A stretch of DNA of 64,000 bases from positions 992,001-1,056,000 of the forward strand of contig CAVTEM010000007.1 in the NCBI GenBank assembly GCA_963733845.1, read 5' to 3'. The notes beneath the pieces were generated by a model, which made no database searches, was not told where the DNA came from, and saw nothing but the letters and a program-made list of their open reading frames with translations. Below, in pieces: positions 44,534 through 52,559 of the stretch. Every line of letters starts with the position of its first letter. Position 1 is the first letter of the stretch. Both the position numbers and the translations under genes were made by a program. This stretch comes from DATFQE01 sp963733845 (GTDB lineage Bacteria; Actinomycetota; Thermoleophilia; Gaiellales; Gaiellaceae).

Positions 44534-45904
44534 ATGGCGCTTTCGCCTATGTCCTCACGCTCGACTCACCTCCCCGCCCCCACTCGCACCGCACCGCGGA
44601 GCGCCGGCCTGAAGCTGGGCGAACGCGTGCGCCAGCTGCGCATGTCGGCGGGGATGACGCAGACGGATCTCGCCGGCGACCGCTTCTCGAAGGAGTACGT
44701 CAGCCAGATCGAGCGGGGCAAGACGCGCCCCACACGCGAGACGATCGAATGGCTGGCCGCCCGCCTCGGCGTCGACGCCGGCTTTCTCGCGAACGGCGTC
44801 TCCGCCAACGAGCGGGGCCGCATCGAGACCGCGCTCACGCGTGCGGAGGCCCTGACCGAGGATCACCGCTACGACGAGGCGCTCGTCGAGTACGAGGACG
44901 TCACGTCGGCCGTCAAGGGCATCGCCGCGCCGGAGCTCGAGGTTCGGGCGCTGGGCGGAGAGGCCTGGGCGCGCATGCAGGAGGGCCAGCTGCGCGAGGC
45001 GAGCGCACTGCTCGACCGGGCACGCGAGCTCACAGAGGGCACGGGCTTCTCGGACCTCGACCGGGCGGACGTGCTCTTCCGCCTCGGCGTCTGCCGCTAC
45101 AAGCTTCAGAGCATCTCCACCGCCGTCGGCCTCTTCAACGAGTCGCTGACGCTGGCGGAGCGCTCGGGGATGCCGTGCGACCTGCTCCGGTCGAACGTCC
45201 TCGGGTGGCGCTCGCGCTGCTACCGCCGCCAGCGGGACTTCGAGGCCGCGCGCGAGGACGTCGAGCGCGCGCTCGAGCTCGCCGAGGGCCTCAACGACCG
45301 GCGCACGGTCGCGCACGTCTACTTCCAGGCGTCGCTCGTCGCCGAGCGCGACGGCCACTGGGTGCTCGCCCGCTCCTACGCCGAGCGCGCGAAGTCCCAG
45401 TACGAGGAGATCGCCGACCGCGCCAACGTCGGCAAGCTCCTGAACAACCTCGGCGGCCTGAACTTCCTGCTCGGCAAGCCCGAGGAGGCGGTCACGTACT
45501 TGAAGGACGCGTTCAAGGTCCTGCTCGAGTACGGCAGCGAAGAGGACGCCGCCCGTGCCGTCAACTCGCTCGCGCAGGTGCACCTCCGCTCCGGGGACGT
45601 CCGTCCCGCCGAGGAGCAGGCGCGCCAGGCGCTCGAGCTGCTCAAGGACCGCGTCGACCACCTCGACGAGATCGGCAACGCGCAGCTCGTCCTCGGGCGC
45701 GCGCTGCTCGAGCAGGATCGCCTCGACGAGGCCGAGGCGGCGTTCGGCTCGGCGGAGTCGAGCTTCGAACAGCTTTCTTCCCTTAGCCACCGCGCCGCGG
45801 CCTGGATCGCCCAGGGAGACCTGGCGACCCGGCGTGGCGAAGACCGCGCAGCGGCCGGCCTGTACAGGCGTGCGGCCGAGGCGCTCCAGGACGTTCGCTT
45901 CTAG
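44534..45904 (+). CDS. XRE-family HTH regulator with C-terminal TPR array
   Basis: 456 residues from ATG 44534; GTG 44519 and ATG 44549 are alternatives, and none has a well-placed Shine-Dalgarno. Residues 28-83 form an XRE/Cro-type helix-turn-helix: LGERVRQLRMSAGMTQTDLA, SKEYVSQIERGKTRPTRETI and EWLAARLGVD. Residues 100-455 are a continuous helical array of about nine TPR-like repeats, for example ADVLFRLGVCRYKLQSISTA and NVGKLLNNLGGLNFLLGKPE. HTH plus TPR is the layout of RRNPP peptide receptors (PlcR, PrgX, Rgg, AimR). A peptide gene follows 24 bp downstream. Other HTH-TPR regulators, such as Streptomyces NsdA-like proteins, need no peptide, so the signalling role is inferred. Confidence 0.85.
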   Translation: MALSPMSSRSTHLPAPTRTAPRSAGLKLGERVRQLRMSAGMTQTDLAGDRFSKEYVSQIERGKTRPTRETIEWLAARLGVDAGFLANGVSANERGRIETALTRAEALTEDHRYDEALVEYEDVTSAVKGIAAPELEVRALGGEAWARMQEGQLREASALLDRARELTEGTGFSDLDRADVLFRLGVCRYKLQSISTAVGLFNESLTLAERSGMPCDLLRSNVLGWRSRCYRRQRDFEAAREDVERALELAEGLNDRRTVAHVYFQASLVAERDGHWVLARSYAERAKSQYEEIADRANVGKLLNNLGGLNFLLGKPEEAVTYLKDAFKVLLEYGSEEDAARAVNSLAQVHLRSGDVRPAEEQARQALELLKDRVDHLDEIGNAQLVLGRALLEQDRLDEAEAAFGSAESSFEQLSSLSHRAAAWIAQGDLATRRGEDRAAAGLYRRAAEALQDVRF

Positions 45905-45928
45905 CCCCCCGAAGGAGGTGACGACTTG

Positions 45929-46030
45929 ATGAACTTCAGCCATGCCAGGATCCTGCTTCTCCTCGCGCTCGCGCTCGCGGCGGCCGTGTCGGGTGGCGGC
46001 TTCTTCGACGGACACCTAGTGGACCTGTAG
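45929..46030 (+). CDS. Small exported peptide (33 aa), candidate signal pro-peptide
   Basis: Open from ATG 45929 to TAG 46030. The Shine-Dalgarno AAGGAGGTGA (45912-45921), complementary to nearly the whole anti-SD, is 7 bases upstream and is the strongest in the window. The peptide has a short polar start (MNFSHAR), a hydrophobic core (ILLLLALALAAAV) and a 13-residue tail SGGGFFDGHLVDL. AAA-V-S could be a signal-peptidase site. This is a typical pro-peptide form for RRNPP systems (PapR, Phr, SHP), and it follows the HTH-TPR gene directly. It is too short for a known structural role; a membrane-anchored micropeptide is the alternative. Confidence 0.6.
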   Translation: MNFSHARILLLLALALAAAVSGGGFFDGHLVDL

Positions 46031-46308
46031 CCCCGGGCGAGCCCGCACGTCGGGACTCGTCCGTGTCGCCCAGGCGCGGAGGCTCGGGCCCGCCCGAGGT
46101 TCCAATTGGGGTCTAACTCCCGGAGGACAAGCCGCTTCGCTCGACTGCATCGGTCGCGAAGCAGGAGATTCAGGCGTCTTCCCGTGGGGGGAGCCGGCGC
46201 CGCACCTCTCGCACTTCACACCGCCAGGACAACGGTGTCGTCGTCGTGTGCTCGCGGCCGGGCGCCTGTAGGTTCTCGCCTACAGCCGCAAAGAGGAGGA
46301 GAGACACG

Positions 46309-47160
46309 ATGGCTGGAGACGGCTACGCGAAGCCCGTGCTTGTCACGACCGAGTGGCTCGTCGACCACCTCGGCGACGCAGGGCTGGTCGTGGCGGAGGT
46401 GGACGAGAACCCCGACCTCTACGACGAGGGCCACATTCCCGGAGCAATCAAGCTGCACTGGCGCGACGACCTCCAGGATCCGGTCGAGCGCGACCTGATC
46501 GAGAAGGACGCGTTCGAGCAGTTGATGGGCCGCTCGGGGATCACGAACGAGACGACGCTCGTCCTCTACGGCGACCGCAACAACTGGTTCGCCGCCTACG
46601 CCTACTGGTACGTCAAGATCTACGGCCACGAGGACGTGCGCATCCTCGACGGCGGTCGCCAGAAGTGGATCGACGAGAACCGCGAGCTCACGACCGACCC
46701 CGTCACTCCGGAGTCGGCGGCGTACACCGCGCAGGAGCGGGACGAGTCGATCCGGATCTACCGCGACGACGTCCGCGCGGGCATCGGGGTGGAGGGGCTC
46801 GAGCTCGTGGACGTCCGCAGCCCGCAGGAGTACGCAGGCGAGCTCATCTCGCCGCCGGGCTACGAGCAGGAGGGCGCGCAGCGTGCCGGCCACATCCCCA
46901 CGGCGCAGTCGATCCCCTGGGCGCAGGCGGTTCGTGACGACGGCACCTTCAAGGCGGCGGACGACCTGCGCGAGCTCTACGGCGCCAAGGGCGTCACGCC
47001 CGACAAGGCCGTGACCGCGTACTGCCGGATCGGCGAGCGCAGTGCGCACACGTGGTTCGTGCTGCGCGAGCTGCTCGGATACGAGAATGTCCGCAACTAC
47101 GACGGCTCGTGGACCGAGTGGGGCAACCTGGTCGACGTTCCGATCGAGAAGGGCTCGTAG
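46309..47160 (+). CDS. Tandem-rhodanese thiosulfate/3-mercaptopyruvate sulfurtransferase
   Basis: 283 residues, two rhodanese domains, the usual sulfurtransferase length. ATG 46309 follows AAGAGGAGGAGAG. The N-terminal structural domain includes LYDEGHIPGAIKLHWRDDLQ and YGDRNNWFAAYAYWYVKIYG. The C-terminal domain has the catalytic Cys near residue 235 in VTAYCRIGERSAHTWFVL. The loop CRIGER is of the thiosulfate sulfurtransferase type (CRxGxR). It could provide sulfane sulfur or selenium; SelD is the next gene. A short inverted repeat, CTGTAGG-N6-CCTACAG, is at 46266-46285 in the 5' region. 46031-46308 otherwise shows nothing convincing beyond a hairpin at 46083-46098. Confidence 0.92.
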   Translation: MAGDGYAKPVLVTTEWLVDHLGDAGLVVAEVDENPDLYDEGHIPGAIKLHWRDDLQDPVERDLIEKDAFEQLMGRSGITNETTLVLYGDRNNWFAAYAYWYVKIYGHEDVRILDGGRQKWIDENRELTTDPVTPESAAYTAQERDESIRIYRDDVRAGIGVEGLELVDVRSPQEYAGELISPPGYEQEGAQRAGHIPTAQSIPWAQAVRDDGTFKAADDLRELYGAKGVTPDKAVTAYCRIGERSAHTWFVLRELLGYENVRNYDGSWTEWGNLVDVPIEKGS

Positions 47161-47230
47161 CGAGAGGCACGAACTCGGGAGAAGTATTGCGCGGCGGGTC
47201 CGCGCGCCAGGCTCCTCCTCTCCCCTGACA

Positions 47231-47255
47231 TGCGGCGGCCATCACGGCCGCCGCA
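47231..47255 (+). terminator. GC-rich hairpin between sulfurtransferase and selD
   Basis: Perfect 10 bp arms TGCGGCGGCC and GGCCGCCGCA around ATCAC. It begins 70 bp after the sulfurtransferase stop, with no U-tract. Likely a terminator or a stabiliser separating the two genes. Confidence 0.5.
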
Positions 47256-47364
47256 TACGCGCATTTGCCCGGAATTGCACCGCGCGGACGAGCGTTGTCA
47301 CCTGACACGTTCGTCGCTACCCGTCGCTACAGTGCCGCGGACCCAAGGGAGGGAGGTCGCCGTC

Positions 47365-48405
47365 GTGAACGTCGACGCCGGAGGGATCAGGCTCACAGAG
47401 CTCGCATCTTGCGGGGGTTGTGCCGCCAAGTATTCGGCCGCTCGGTTGGAGGAGCTCCTACGCGGGTTCGTGCCCGTGGAGGCGGAGAACCTGCTGGTCG
47501 GGCTCGCACCCGCCGACGACGCCGCCGTCTACAAGCTCGACGATGAGCGCGCCCTCATCTTCACGCTCGACTTCTTCCCGCCGATCGTGGACGACCCGGC
47601 CGACTACGGCGCGATCGCGGCCACCAACGCGCTCAACGACGTCTTCGCCATGGGCGGCACGCCGCTGCTCGCCCTCTCGATCGCAGCCTTTCCGGAGAGC
47701 CTGCCGACCGAGATGCTCGGCAGCATCTTCGCGGCCGCCGACGCACAGGTCCGGGCGGCGGGCGGCCTGCTCGCGGGCGGGCACACGATCCGCGACGAGG
47801 AGCCCAAATACGGGCTTGCCGTGGTCGGCACCGTCAACCCGGAGGCGATTTGGCACAAGAGCGCGGCCCGTCCGGGCGACGCGCTCTTCCTGACCAAGCC
47901 GCTCGGGACCGGTCTGATCATGACGGGCGTGCGTCAGGGCCTGGCCGGAACGCAGCAACTCGAGCGCGCGGTCTCGTGGATGCGCACGCTCAACGCCGGC
48001 GCCGCCGAGCAGCTACGGCGCCTCGCGCCGAACGCGGTCACCGACGTCACCGGCTTCGGCCTCTTCGGCCACGCCCACGAGATCGCGGAGCGAAGCGGCG
48101 TCCGGATCGTGCTCGAGTCCGAGCGCTTCCCTGCGCTGGACGGCGCGCTCGACCTCGCCAGGAAGGGCATCCGCACCAGCGGCGACCCGCGGAACCGCGA
48201 GTTCGTCAGCGACCGGGTCGAGCTCGAGGACGGCGTTCCCGCGACCTTCGCCGCGCTCGGCTACGACCCGCAGACGGCAGGCGGGCTCCTGGTGTCGATC
48301 CCGGCCGAGCGTGGGCCCGCGCTGGAGGCGGAGTTCGAGGCGGCCAGGCTGTTCGTCCGGCGCGTGGGGGTGGTGGAGGAAGGAGCCGGGGTCCGCGTGC
48401 AGTGA
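47365..48405 (+). CDS. selD: Selenide, water dikinase (selenophosphate synthase)
   Basis: Makes selenophosphate from selenide and ATP, 346 residues. GTG 47365 was chosen because GGGAGGT precedes it by 7 bp and conservation begins there; the frame extends upstream 45 codons. The active-site segment is ASCGGCAAKYSAARLEELL, with Cys where many homologues have selenocysteine, so no recoding is needed. Further segments are LVGLAPADDAAVYKL, NALNDVFAMGGTPLLALSI, AGGHTIRDEEPKYGLAVVG and DVTGFGLFGHAHE. Selenophosphate feeds SelA/SelB, 2-selenouridine, or selenium-containing molybdenum hydroxylases. SelA, SelB and tRNA-Sec were not seen in this window. Confidence 0.93.
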   Translation: MNVDAGGIRLTELASCGGCAAKYSAARLEELLRGFVPVEAENLLVGLAPADDAAVYKLDDERALIFTLDFFPPIVDDPADYGAIAATNALNDVFAMGGTPLLALSIAAFPESLPTEMLGSIFAAADAQVRAAGGLLAGGHTIRDEEPKYGLAVVGTVNPEAIWHKSAARPGDALFLTKPLGTGLIMTGVRQGLAGTQQLERAVSWMRTLNAGAAEQLRRLAPNAVTDVTGFGLFGHAHEIAERSGVRIVLESERFPALDGALDLARKGIRTSGDPRNREFVSDRVELEDGVPATFAALGYDPQTAGGLLVSIPAERGPALEAEFEAARLFVRRVGVVEEGAGVRVQ

Positions 48406-48929
48406 GCCGCGGGATGGTCCACGGACGCTTCCAGCCGTTCCACAACGGCCACCTCGAGTATCTGCGCGGCGCCTACGAGCGCTCGACGGAGGTCTTCGTC
48501 GGGATCACGAACCCCGATCCGGCGCGGATCAAGCCGGAGCAGAGCGACCCGCTTCGACACCTGCCGGAGTCGAACCCGTGGACCTACGCCGAGCGTCTGG
48601 TGATGGTCAAGTCCGCGGCTCGCGGCGCCGGCCTCGACCTCTCGCGCGTGCACGTGATCCCGTTCCCCGTCAACGAGCCAGAGCTGTGGCCGGCCTACGT
48701 GCCTGCGGGTGTGACGCAGTACATCCGCCTCTTCTCGGCCTGGGGCGGGACGAAGCTCGACCGCTTCCGCGAGGCCGGCTACGAGGTGGTCGTCCTGGAC
48801 GAGGGCGTCGAGAAGCAGATCTCCGGGGCCGATGTGCGCGAGGCGCTGCGCGAGGACGGCGACTGGGAGGCGCTCGTGCCGGCGGGGGTCGCGCGCGTGA
48901 TCCGGTCGGTCGACCGCGTCACCGCCTGA
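48402..48929 (+). CDS. Nicotinamide-nucleotide adenylyltransferase-like (NadM type)
   Basis: 175 residues, starting at GTG 48402 with a 4 bp overlap with selD; ATG 48414 is an alternative. The nucleotidyltransferase signature is MVHGRFQPFHNGHLEYLRGA (HxGH at the ATP site), and the second motif is ISGADVREALRED (the ISx[ST/G]xxR class). It joins NMN or nicotinate mononucleotide to AMP to form NAD or its precursor. Archaeal-type NadM proteins of this length occur in some bacteria. With NadE at 35.5 kb the cell may have both amidated and deamidated routes. Confidence 0.85.
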   Translation: MSRGMVHGRFQPFHNGHLEYLRGAYERSTEVFVGITNPDPARIKPEQSDPLRHLPESNPWTYAERLVMVKSAARGAGLDLSRVHVIPFPVNEPELWPAYVPAGVTQYIRLFSAWGGTKLDRFREAGYEVVVLDEGVEKQISGADVREALREDGDWEALVPAGVARVIRSVDRVTA

Positions 48930-48932
48930 GGC

Positions 48933-50193
48933 ATGCACCCGATCGTCGTCGTCCTGCTCGACGGCCTCGCCGACCGCGCGCACGACTCGCTCGGCGGGCG
49001 CACGCCGAACGAGGTCGCGGACACGCCCAACCTCGACCGCCTCGTCGCCCGCGGCTCGAACGGCGTCCTCTACTCGCTGGGGCCGGGCCGGGCTCCCTCC
49101 AGCGAGCTCGCCCACTGGGCGATCCTCGGCTACCGCCCCGAGGAGTTCCCCGGGCGTGCAGTCTTCGAGGCGGTCGGCGTCGGGCAGGAGGTGAGCGCGG
49201 AGCACGTCTTCGCGTACGCAGCCCTCCGGCCGGCTCGAGAGGAGCGTGGCGAGCTCTGGCTGACGGGCCGGCCGCGCTACGACGAGGACGAGGAGGAGGC
49301 CCGCAAGCTCGTGGAGTCCTGCGACGGGCTCGAGGTCGACGGCCTCGGCTTTCGGCTTGCGCATACCCGGCGGGGAGAGGCAGTGCTGCGGATCGAGGGC
49401 GGCGCGGACGAGCGCCTGACCGACACCGACGCGTTCTTCCGCGACCGTCATCCCGTGCTGCGGCCGCAAGCTCTGGCGCCCGACGCCGAGCGGACGGCTC
49501 GAGCGGTGGAGGAGTGGACACGACACGGTGATCGAGCGGCTCGCGGGTGAGCGCTTCAACGTGATCACGCTCAAGTGGTGGGGCCGTCCCGGTGCGGTGC
49601 CCAGCTTCGAGGAGCGCCACGGCCTCCGGGGCACCTTCGTGGGCGAGTCGGCCTTCCTGCGCGGGCTGGCCGGCTACATCGGCCTGGACTCGATCGAGGA
49701 GCCCGAGGGCGACGACCCCGCCGCCGACCTGCGCCGGCGCGTCGCCCGAATCGAAGAGCGGCTCGAAGCCGGCGACGACTTCGTCTTCGTCCACCTGAAG
49801 GCGACCGACGAGGCGGGCCACACCAAGGATCCGGCGGTCAAGCGCGCCACGATCGAGGCGCTCGACGGCGAGCTCGCAGCGGCTTACGCCCTGGCATCAC
49901 GCGCCATCGTCGCCGTCACGGGCGACCACGCCACCCCGACCTACCCCGACGTGATCCACACGGGCGACCCGGTGCCCTTCGTCCTCGCCGGCCCGGGCGT
50001 GCGTCCCGACGCGGTCGAGAGCTTCGGGGAGCTCGACTGCGCCGCCGGGATCCTCGGGCACCTGCGCGGGCCGGACGTGATGCCCGTGCTGCTGAACGCC
50101 GCCGACCGACCGCTCTTCGCGGGCTCGCGCCCGACGCCGTACGCCGGCGCCGACGGCTACCCGTCGCTGCTGGAGCCGCTGCGGATCCGGTAG
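48933..50193 (+). CDS. 2,3-bisphosphoglycerate-independent phosphoglycerate mutase-like (alkaline-phosphatase superfamily, frameshift)
   Basis: About 420 residues, starting at ATG 48933, 3 bp after the previous gene. The metal/active-site N-terminal segment is VVVLLDGLADRAHDSLGG, with the substrate segment TPNLDRLVARGSNGVLYS. The C-terminal half has FVFVHLKATDEAGHTKDP and IVAVTGDHATPTYPDVIHTG, the metal ligands of the archaeal-type ApgM/phosphoglycerate mutase family. The frame breaks near 49525, between EEWTRH and TVIERLAGERFNV. ApgM interconverts 3- and 2-phosphoglycerate in glycolysis. Homologues also include phosphonoacetate and nucleotide hydrolases, so the specific activity is tentative. 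Confidence 0.8.
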
Positions 50194-50666
50194 AGCACGT
50201 GCGGGAGGCCGGCCCACTCGATCGGCTTCTCGTAGGTGAGCCCCGACTTCTCCATCACGCGCCGCGAGCGCCCGTTCTCGGGGAGCGTGAACGCGACGAC
50301 GTCCGGGAGGCCGAGCTCGAAGCCGGCCGCGAGCACGGCGCGCGTCATCTCGGTCGCGTATCCGCGGCTCCAGCGCTCGGGATCGACCGCGTAGCCGACC
50401 TCGACCTCCTCGGCGCCGTCGACGACGACCCGGCGCAGGCCGCAGCGGCCGACCACCGTCCCGTCTTCGCGCTCGTGGAAGACCCAGTCGCCGAAGCCGT
50501 GCTCCTCCCAGTGCGCGAGCCTCGTCTGGAGCCAGTCCCACTCGTCCGGAACGCCGCCCAGCCACTCCGCCACCCGCGGCTCCGAATACAGCTCGATCAG
50601 CCGGTCGAGGTGCTCCTGGCCGATCCGCTCCCCCACGAGGCGTTCCGTCTCCAACCGTTCGTGCAC
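50157..50666 (-). CDS. GNAT N-acetyltransferase
   Basis: 169 residues, starting at ATG 50666. It has RLVGERIGQEHLDRLIELYS, the central VDPERWSRGYATEMTRAVLA (acetyl-CoA site) and the C-terminal DVVAFTLPENGRSRRVMEKS, all of the RimJ/L group. The target is unknown. The 3' end overlaps the convergent phosphoglycerate-mutase-like gene by 37 bp. Confidence 0.85.
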   Translation of the reverse strand: MHERLETERLVGERIGQEHLDRLIELYSEPRVAEWLGGVPDEWDWLQTRLAHWEEHGFGDWVFHEREDGTVVGRCGLRRVVVDGAEEVEVGYAVDPERWSRGYATEMTRAVLAAGFELGLPDVVAFTLPENGRSRRVMEKSGLTYEKPIEWAGLPHVLYRIRSGSSSDG

Positions 50667-50689
50667 GGCGGAGACGCTAGCCTCGAAGC

Positions 50690-51613
50690 GTGAGCGTGGA
50701 GTCGAGAGCCGTCGTGCGCGGCCGCCGGCTGGAGCTGACTCCGGCGCTCTTCGCGAAGGTCGCGCTCTGGTCGGCGATCTCGCTCTACCTGATCATCCTC
50801 AGCGGCGCGACCGTCCGCCTGACCGGTTCGGGCCTCGGCTGCGAGGGTTGGCCCGGGTGCGGCCAGGGGCGCTTGTTCCCCGAGAAGGATCACCACCAGG
50901 CGGTCGAGTTCGGCAACCGCGTCGTCGCGATCCTCCCGTTGACGCTGTCGGTGCTCGCCTGGGTCGCCTCCTGGCGGTTGCCGGCTGCTCCCGCATGGGT
51001 GACGAGGCTGGCGTTCGGGGTGGCGGCCGCGACCGTCTTCCAGGCGCCGATGGGGCTGATCACGATCCGGCTCGACCTGGATCCGATCGCCGTGCTCGCT
51101 CACTTCGTGCTGGCGATCGCCGCGCTCGGTGGCGCGGTCGTGGTCGCGATCGAGGCGCGTGCGCTCGAGCGGGGCAGCAGCGAGCCGGCCGTGTCCGTCT
51201 GGGTGAGGCGGGGTGGTCTCGCGCTGGGCGCGGTCTGTTTCGTGCTCGTCCTCACCGGGACGCTGGTGACGGCCGCCGGGCCGCACGCCGGCGACCCCGA
51301 CGTCGTCGACCGCCTCTGGCGCCTGACCGAGGCAATGTGGGTGCACGTGCGCGCCAGCGCGGCCTTCGGCCTCGGCTTCCTCGTCCTGCTCGTCTACCTC
51401 TGGCGGCAGCGACCGGCGACGGACGCCCTGTTGCGGGTCGCCGGCGTCCTGCTTGCGCTCCTGCTCGTCCAGATGGCAGTCGGTGAGCTGCAGTACCGCA
51501 ACGAGCTGCCCTGGTGGCTCGTGCTCGTCCACGTGTCGCTGGCGGCGGCGATCTGGGCCGCGACCGTGGCGTTGGTCACTTACATGTGGCGGCCGCCGGA
51601 GAGGCGGGCCTGA
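50690..51613 (+). CDS. ctaA: Heme A synthase (CtaA/COX15)
   Basis: Converts heme O to heme A for aa3-type cytochrome c oxidase, in the cytoplasmic membrane. It has 307 residues and about eight membrane segments, starting at GTG 50690. Conserved segments are SGATVRLTGSGLGCEGWPGC near residues 42-61, with the Cys pair, then FGNRVVAILPLTLSVLAWVA (heme-ligand region), APMGLITIRLDLDPIAVLAH, HVRASAAFGLGFL and LVHVSLAAAIWA. Heme-ligand His residues are in these segments. No ctaB or oxidase gene is in the window. Confidence 0.92.
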   Translation: MSVESRAVVRGRRLELTPALFAKVALWSAISLYLIILSGATVRLTGSGLGCEGWPGCGQGRLFPEKDHHQAVEFGNRVVAILPLTLSVLAWVASWRLPAAPAWVTRLAFGVAAATVFQAPMGLITIRLDLDPIAVLAHFVLAIAALGGAVVVAIEARALERGSSEPAVSVWVRRGGLALGAVCFVLVLTGTLVTAAGPHAGDPDVVDRLWRLTEAMWVHVRASAAFGLGFLVLLVYLWRQRPATDALLRVAGVLLALLLVQMAVGELQYRNELPWWLVLVHVSLAAAIWAATVALVTYMWRPPERRA

Positions 51614-51662
51614 TGAGACGGCGCTGTGCGACGTCCCATCAAACCCGCCTACACTTGAACGC

Positions 51663-52559
51663 ATGACCGACGAGCTGATCGTCCACGAGCACCCGAAGCT
51701 GCGCAGCCCGGTGCTGGTGGCGGCCTTCCGCGGCTGGAACGACGGCGGTCAAGCCGCCTCGCTGGCGGCCGGCTACCTGGCGAAGCTCTGGAACGCACAG
51801 CGTTTCGCCGAGATCGACCCGGAGGGCTTCTTCGACTTCCAGGTCACGCGCCCGCAGGTCTCGCTCGAGGAAGGCGTCACGCGCCGCATCGACTGGCCCG
51901 AGACCGCGTTCAGGCAGGCGAGCCTGCCCGGCACCGAGCGCGACGCCGTCCTGCTGACCGGCAACGAGCCCAACTTCCGCTGGAAGGCGTTCACGAACCT
52001 GATCGTGGGGGTGGCGACGGAGCTCCGCGTCGAGCTGGTCGTGACGCTCGGCTCGCTGCTCGCGGACGTGCCCCACACGCGGGCCGCGCCCGTCACGGGC
52101 AGCGCCAGCGATCCCGAGCTCGTCGAGCGGCTCGGGCTCGAGACCTCACGCTACGAGGGCCCGACCGGGATCGTCGGCGTGCTGCACGACGCCTGCCGCT
52201 CGGCGGGCCTGTCCTCGGCGAGCCTCTGGGCTGCCGTGCCGCACTACGTCTCGCTGGCGCCCAGCCCGCGGGCAGCGCAAGCCCTGGTCGACCGTCTCGC
52301 CGGCCTGCTCGACGTCGAGATCGACTCGGAGGAGTTGCGCGAGGCTGGCGAGGCCTACGCGGAGCAGGTCAGCGCCGCGGTTGCGACCGACGAGGAGACG
52401 CAGGCGTACGTCGAGGAGCTGGAGCAGCGGACGGACGAGACGATCCCGGACGAGGCGCAGCTGCCCTCGGGAGACGCGCTCGCCGCCGAGCTCACCCGCT
52501 TCCTGCGCGACCGCGACGAGGAAAACGGCACCCCCGGCTCGCCCGGCCCCAGCTCCTAG
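51663..52559 (+). CDS. PAC2 family protein (proteasome-assembly-chaperone-like)
   Basis: 298 residues, starting at ATG 51663. It opens with ELIVHEHPKLRSPVLVAAFR, typical of the actinobacterial PAC2 family, and has AVLLTGNEPNFRWKAFTNLI and LVVTLGSLLADVPHTRAAPV. Actinobacteria with a proteasome usually carry PAC2 proteins, but their function in bacteria is unproven. The C-terminal 70 residues are acidic, helical and probably disordered at the end. The stop overlaps the convergent DipZ gene by 4 bp. Confidence 0.9.
   Translation: MTDELIVHEHPKLRSPVLVAAFRGWNDGGQAASLAAGYLAKLWNAQRFAEIDPEGFFDFQVTRPQVSLEEGVTRRIDWPETAFRQASLPGTERDAVLLTGNEPNFRWKAFTNLIVGVATELRVELVVTLGSLLADVPHTRAAPVTGSASDPELVERLGLETSRYEGPTGIVGVLHDACRSAGLSSASLWAAVPHYVSLAPSPRAAQALVDRLAGLLDVEIDSEELREAGEAYAEQVSAAVATDEETQAYVEELEQRTDETIPDEAQLPSGDALAAELTRFLRDRDEENGTPGSPGPSS

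Noticed and set aside
47395..47460. Selenocysteine codon in selD
   Set aside because: The active-site position is a TGT/TGC Cys codon (SCGGCAAK), no in-frame TGA is present.
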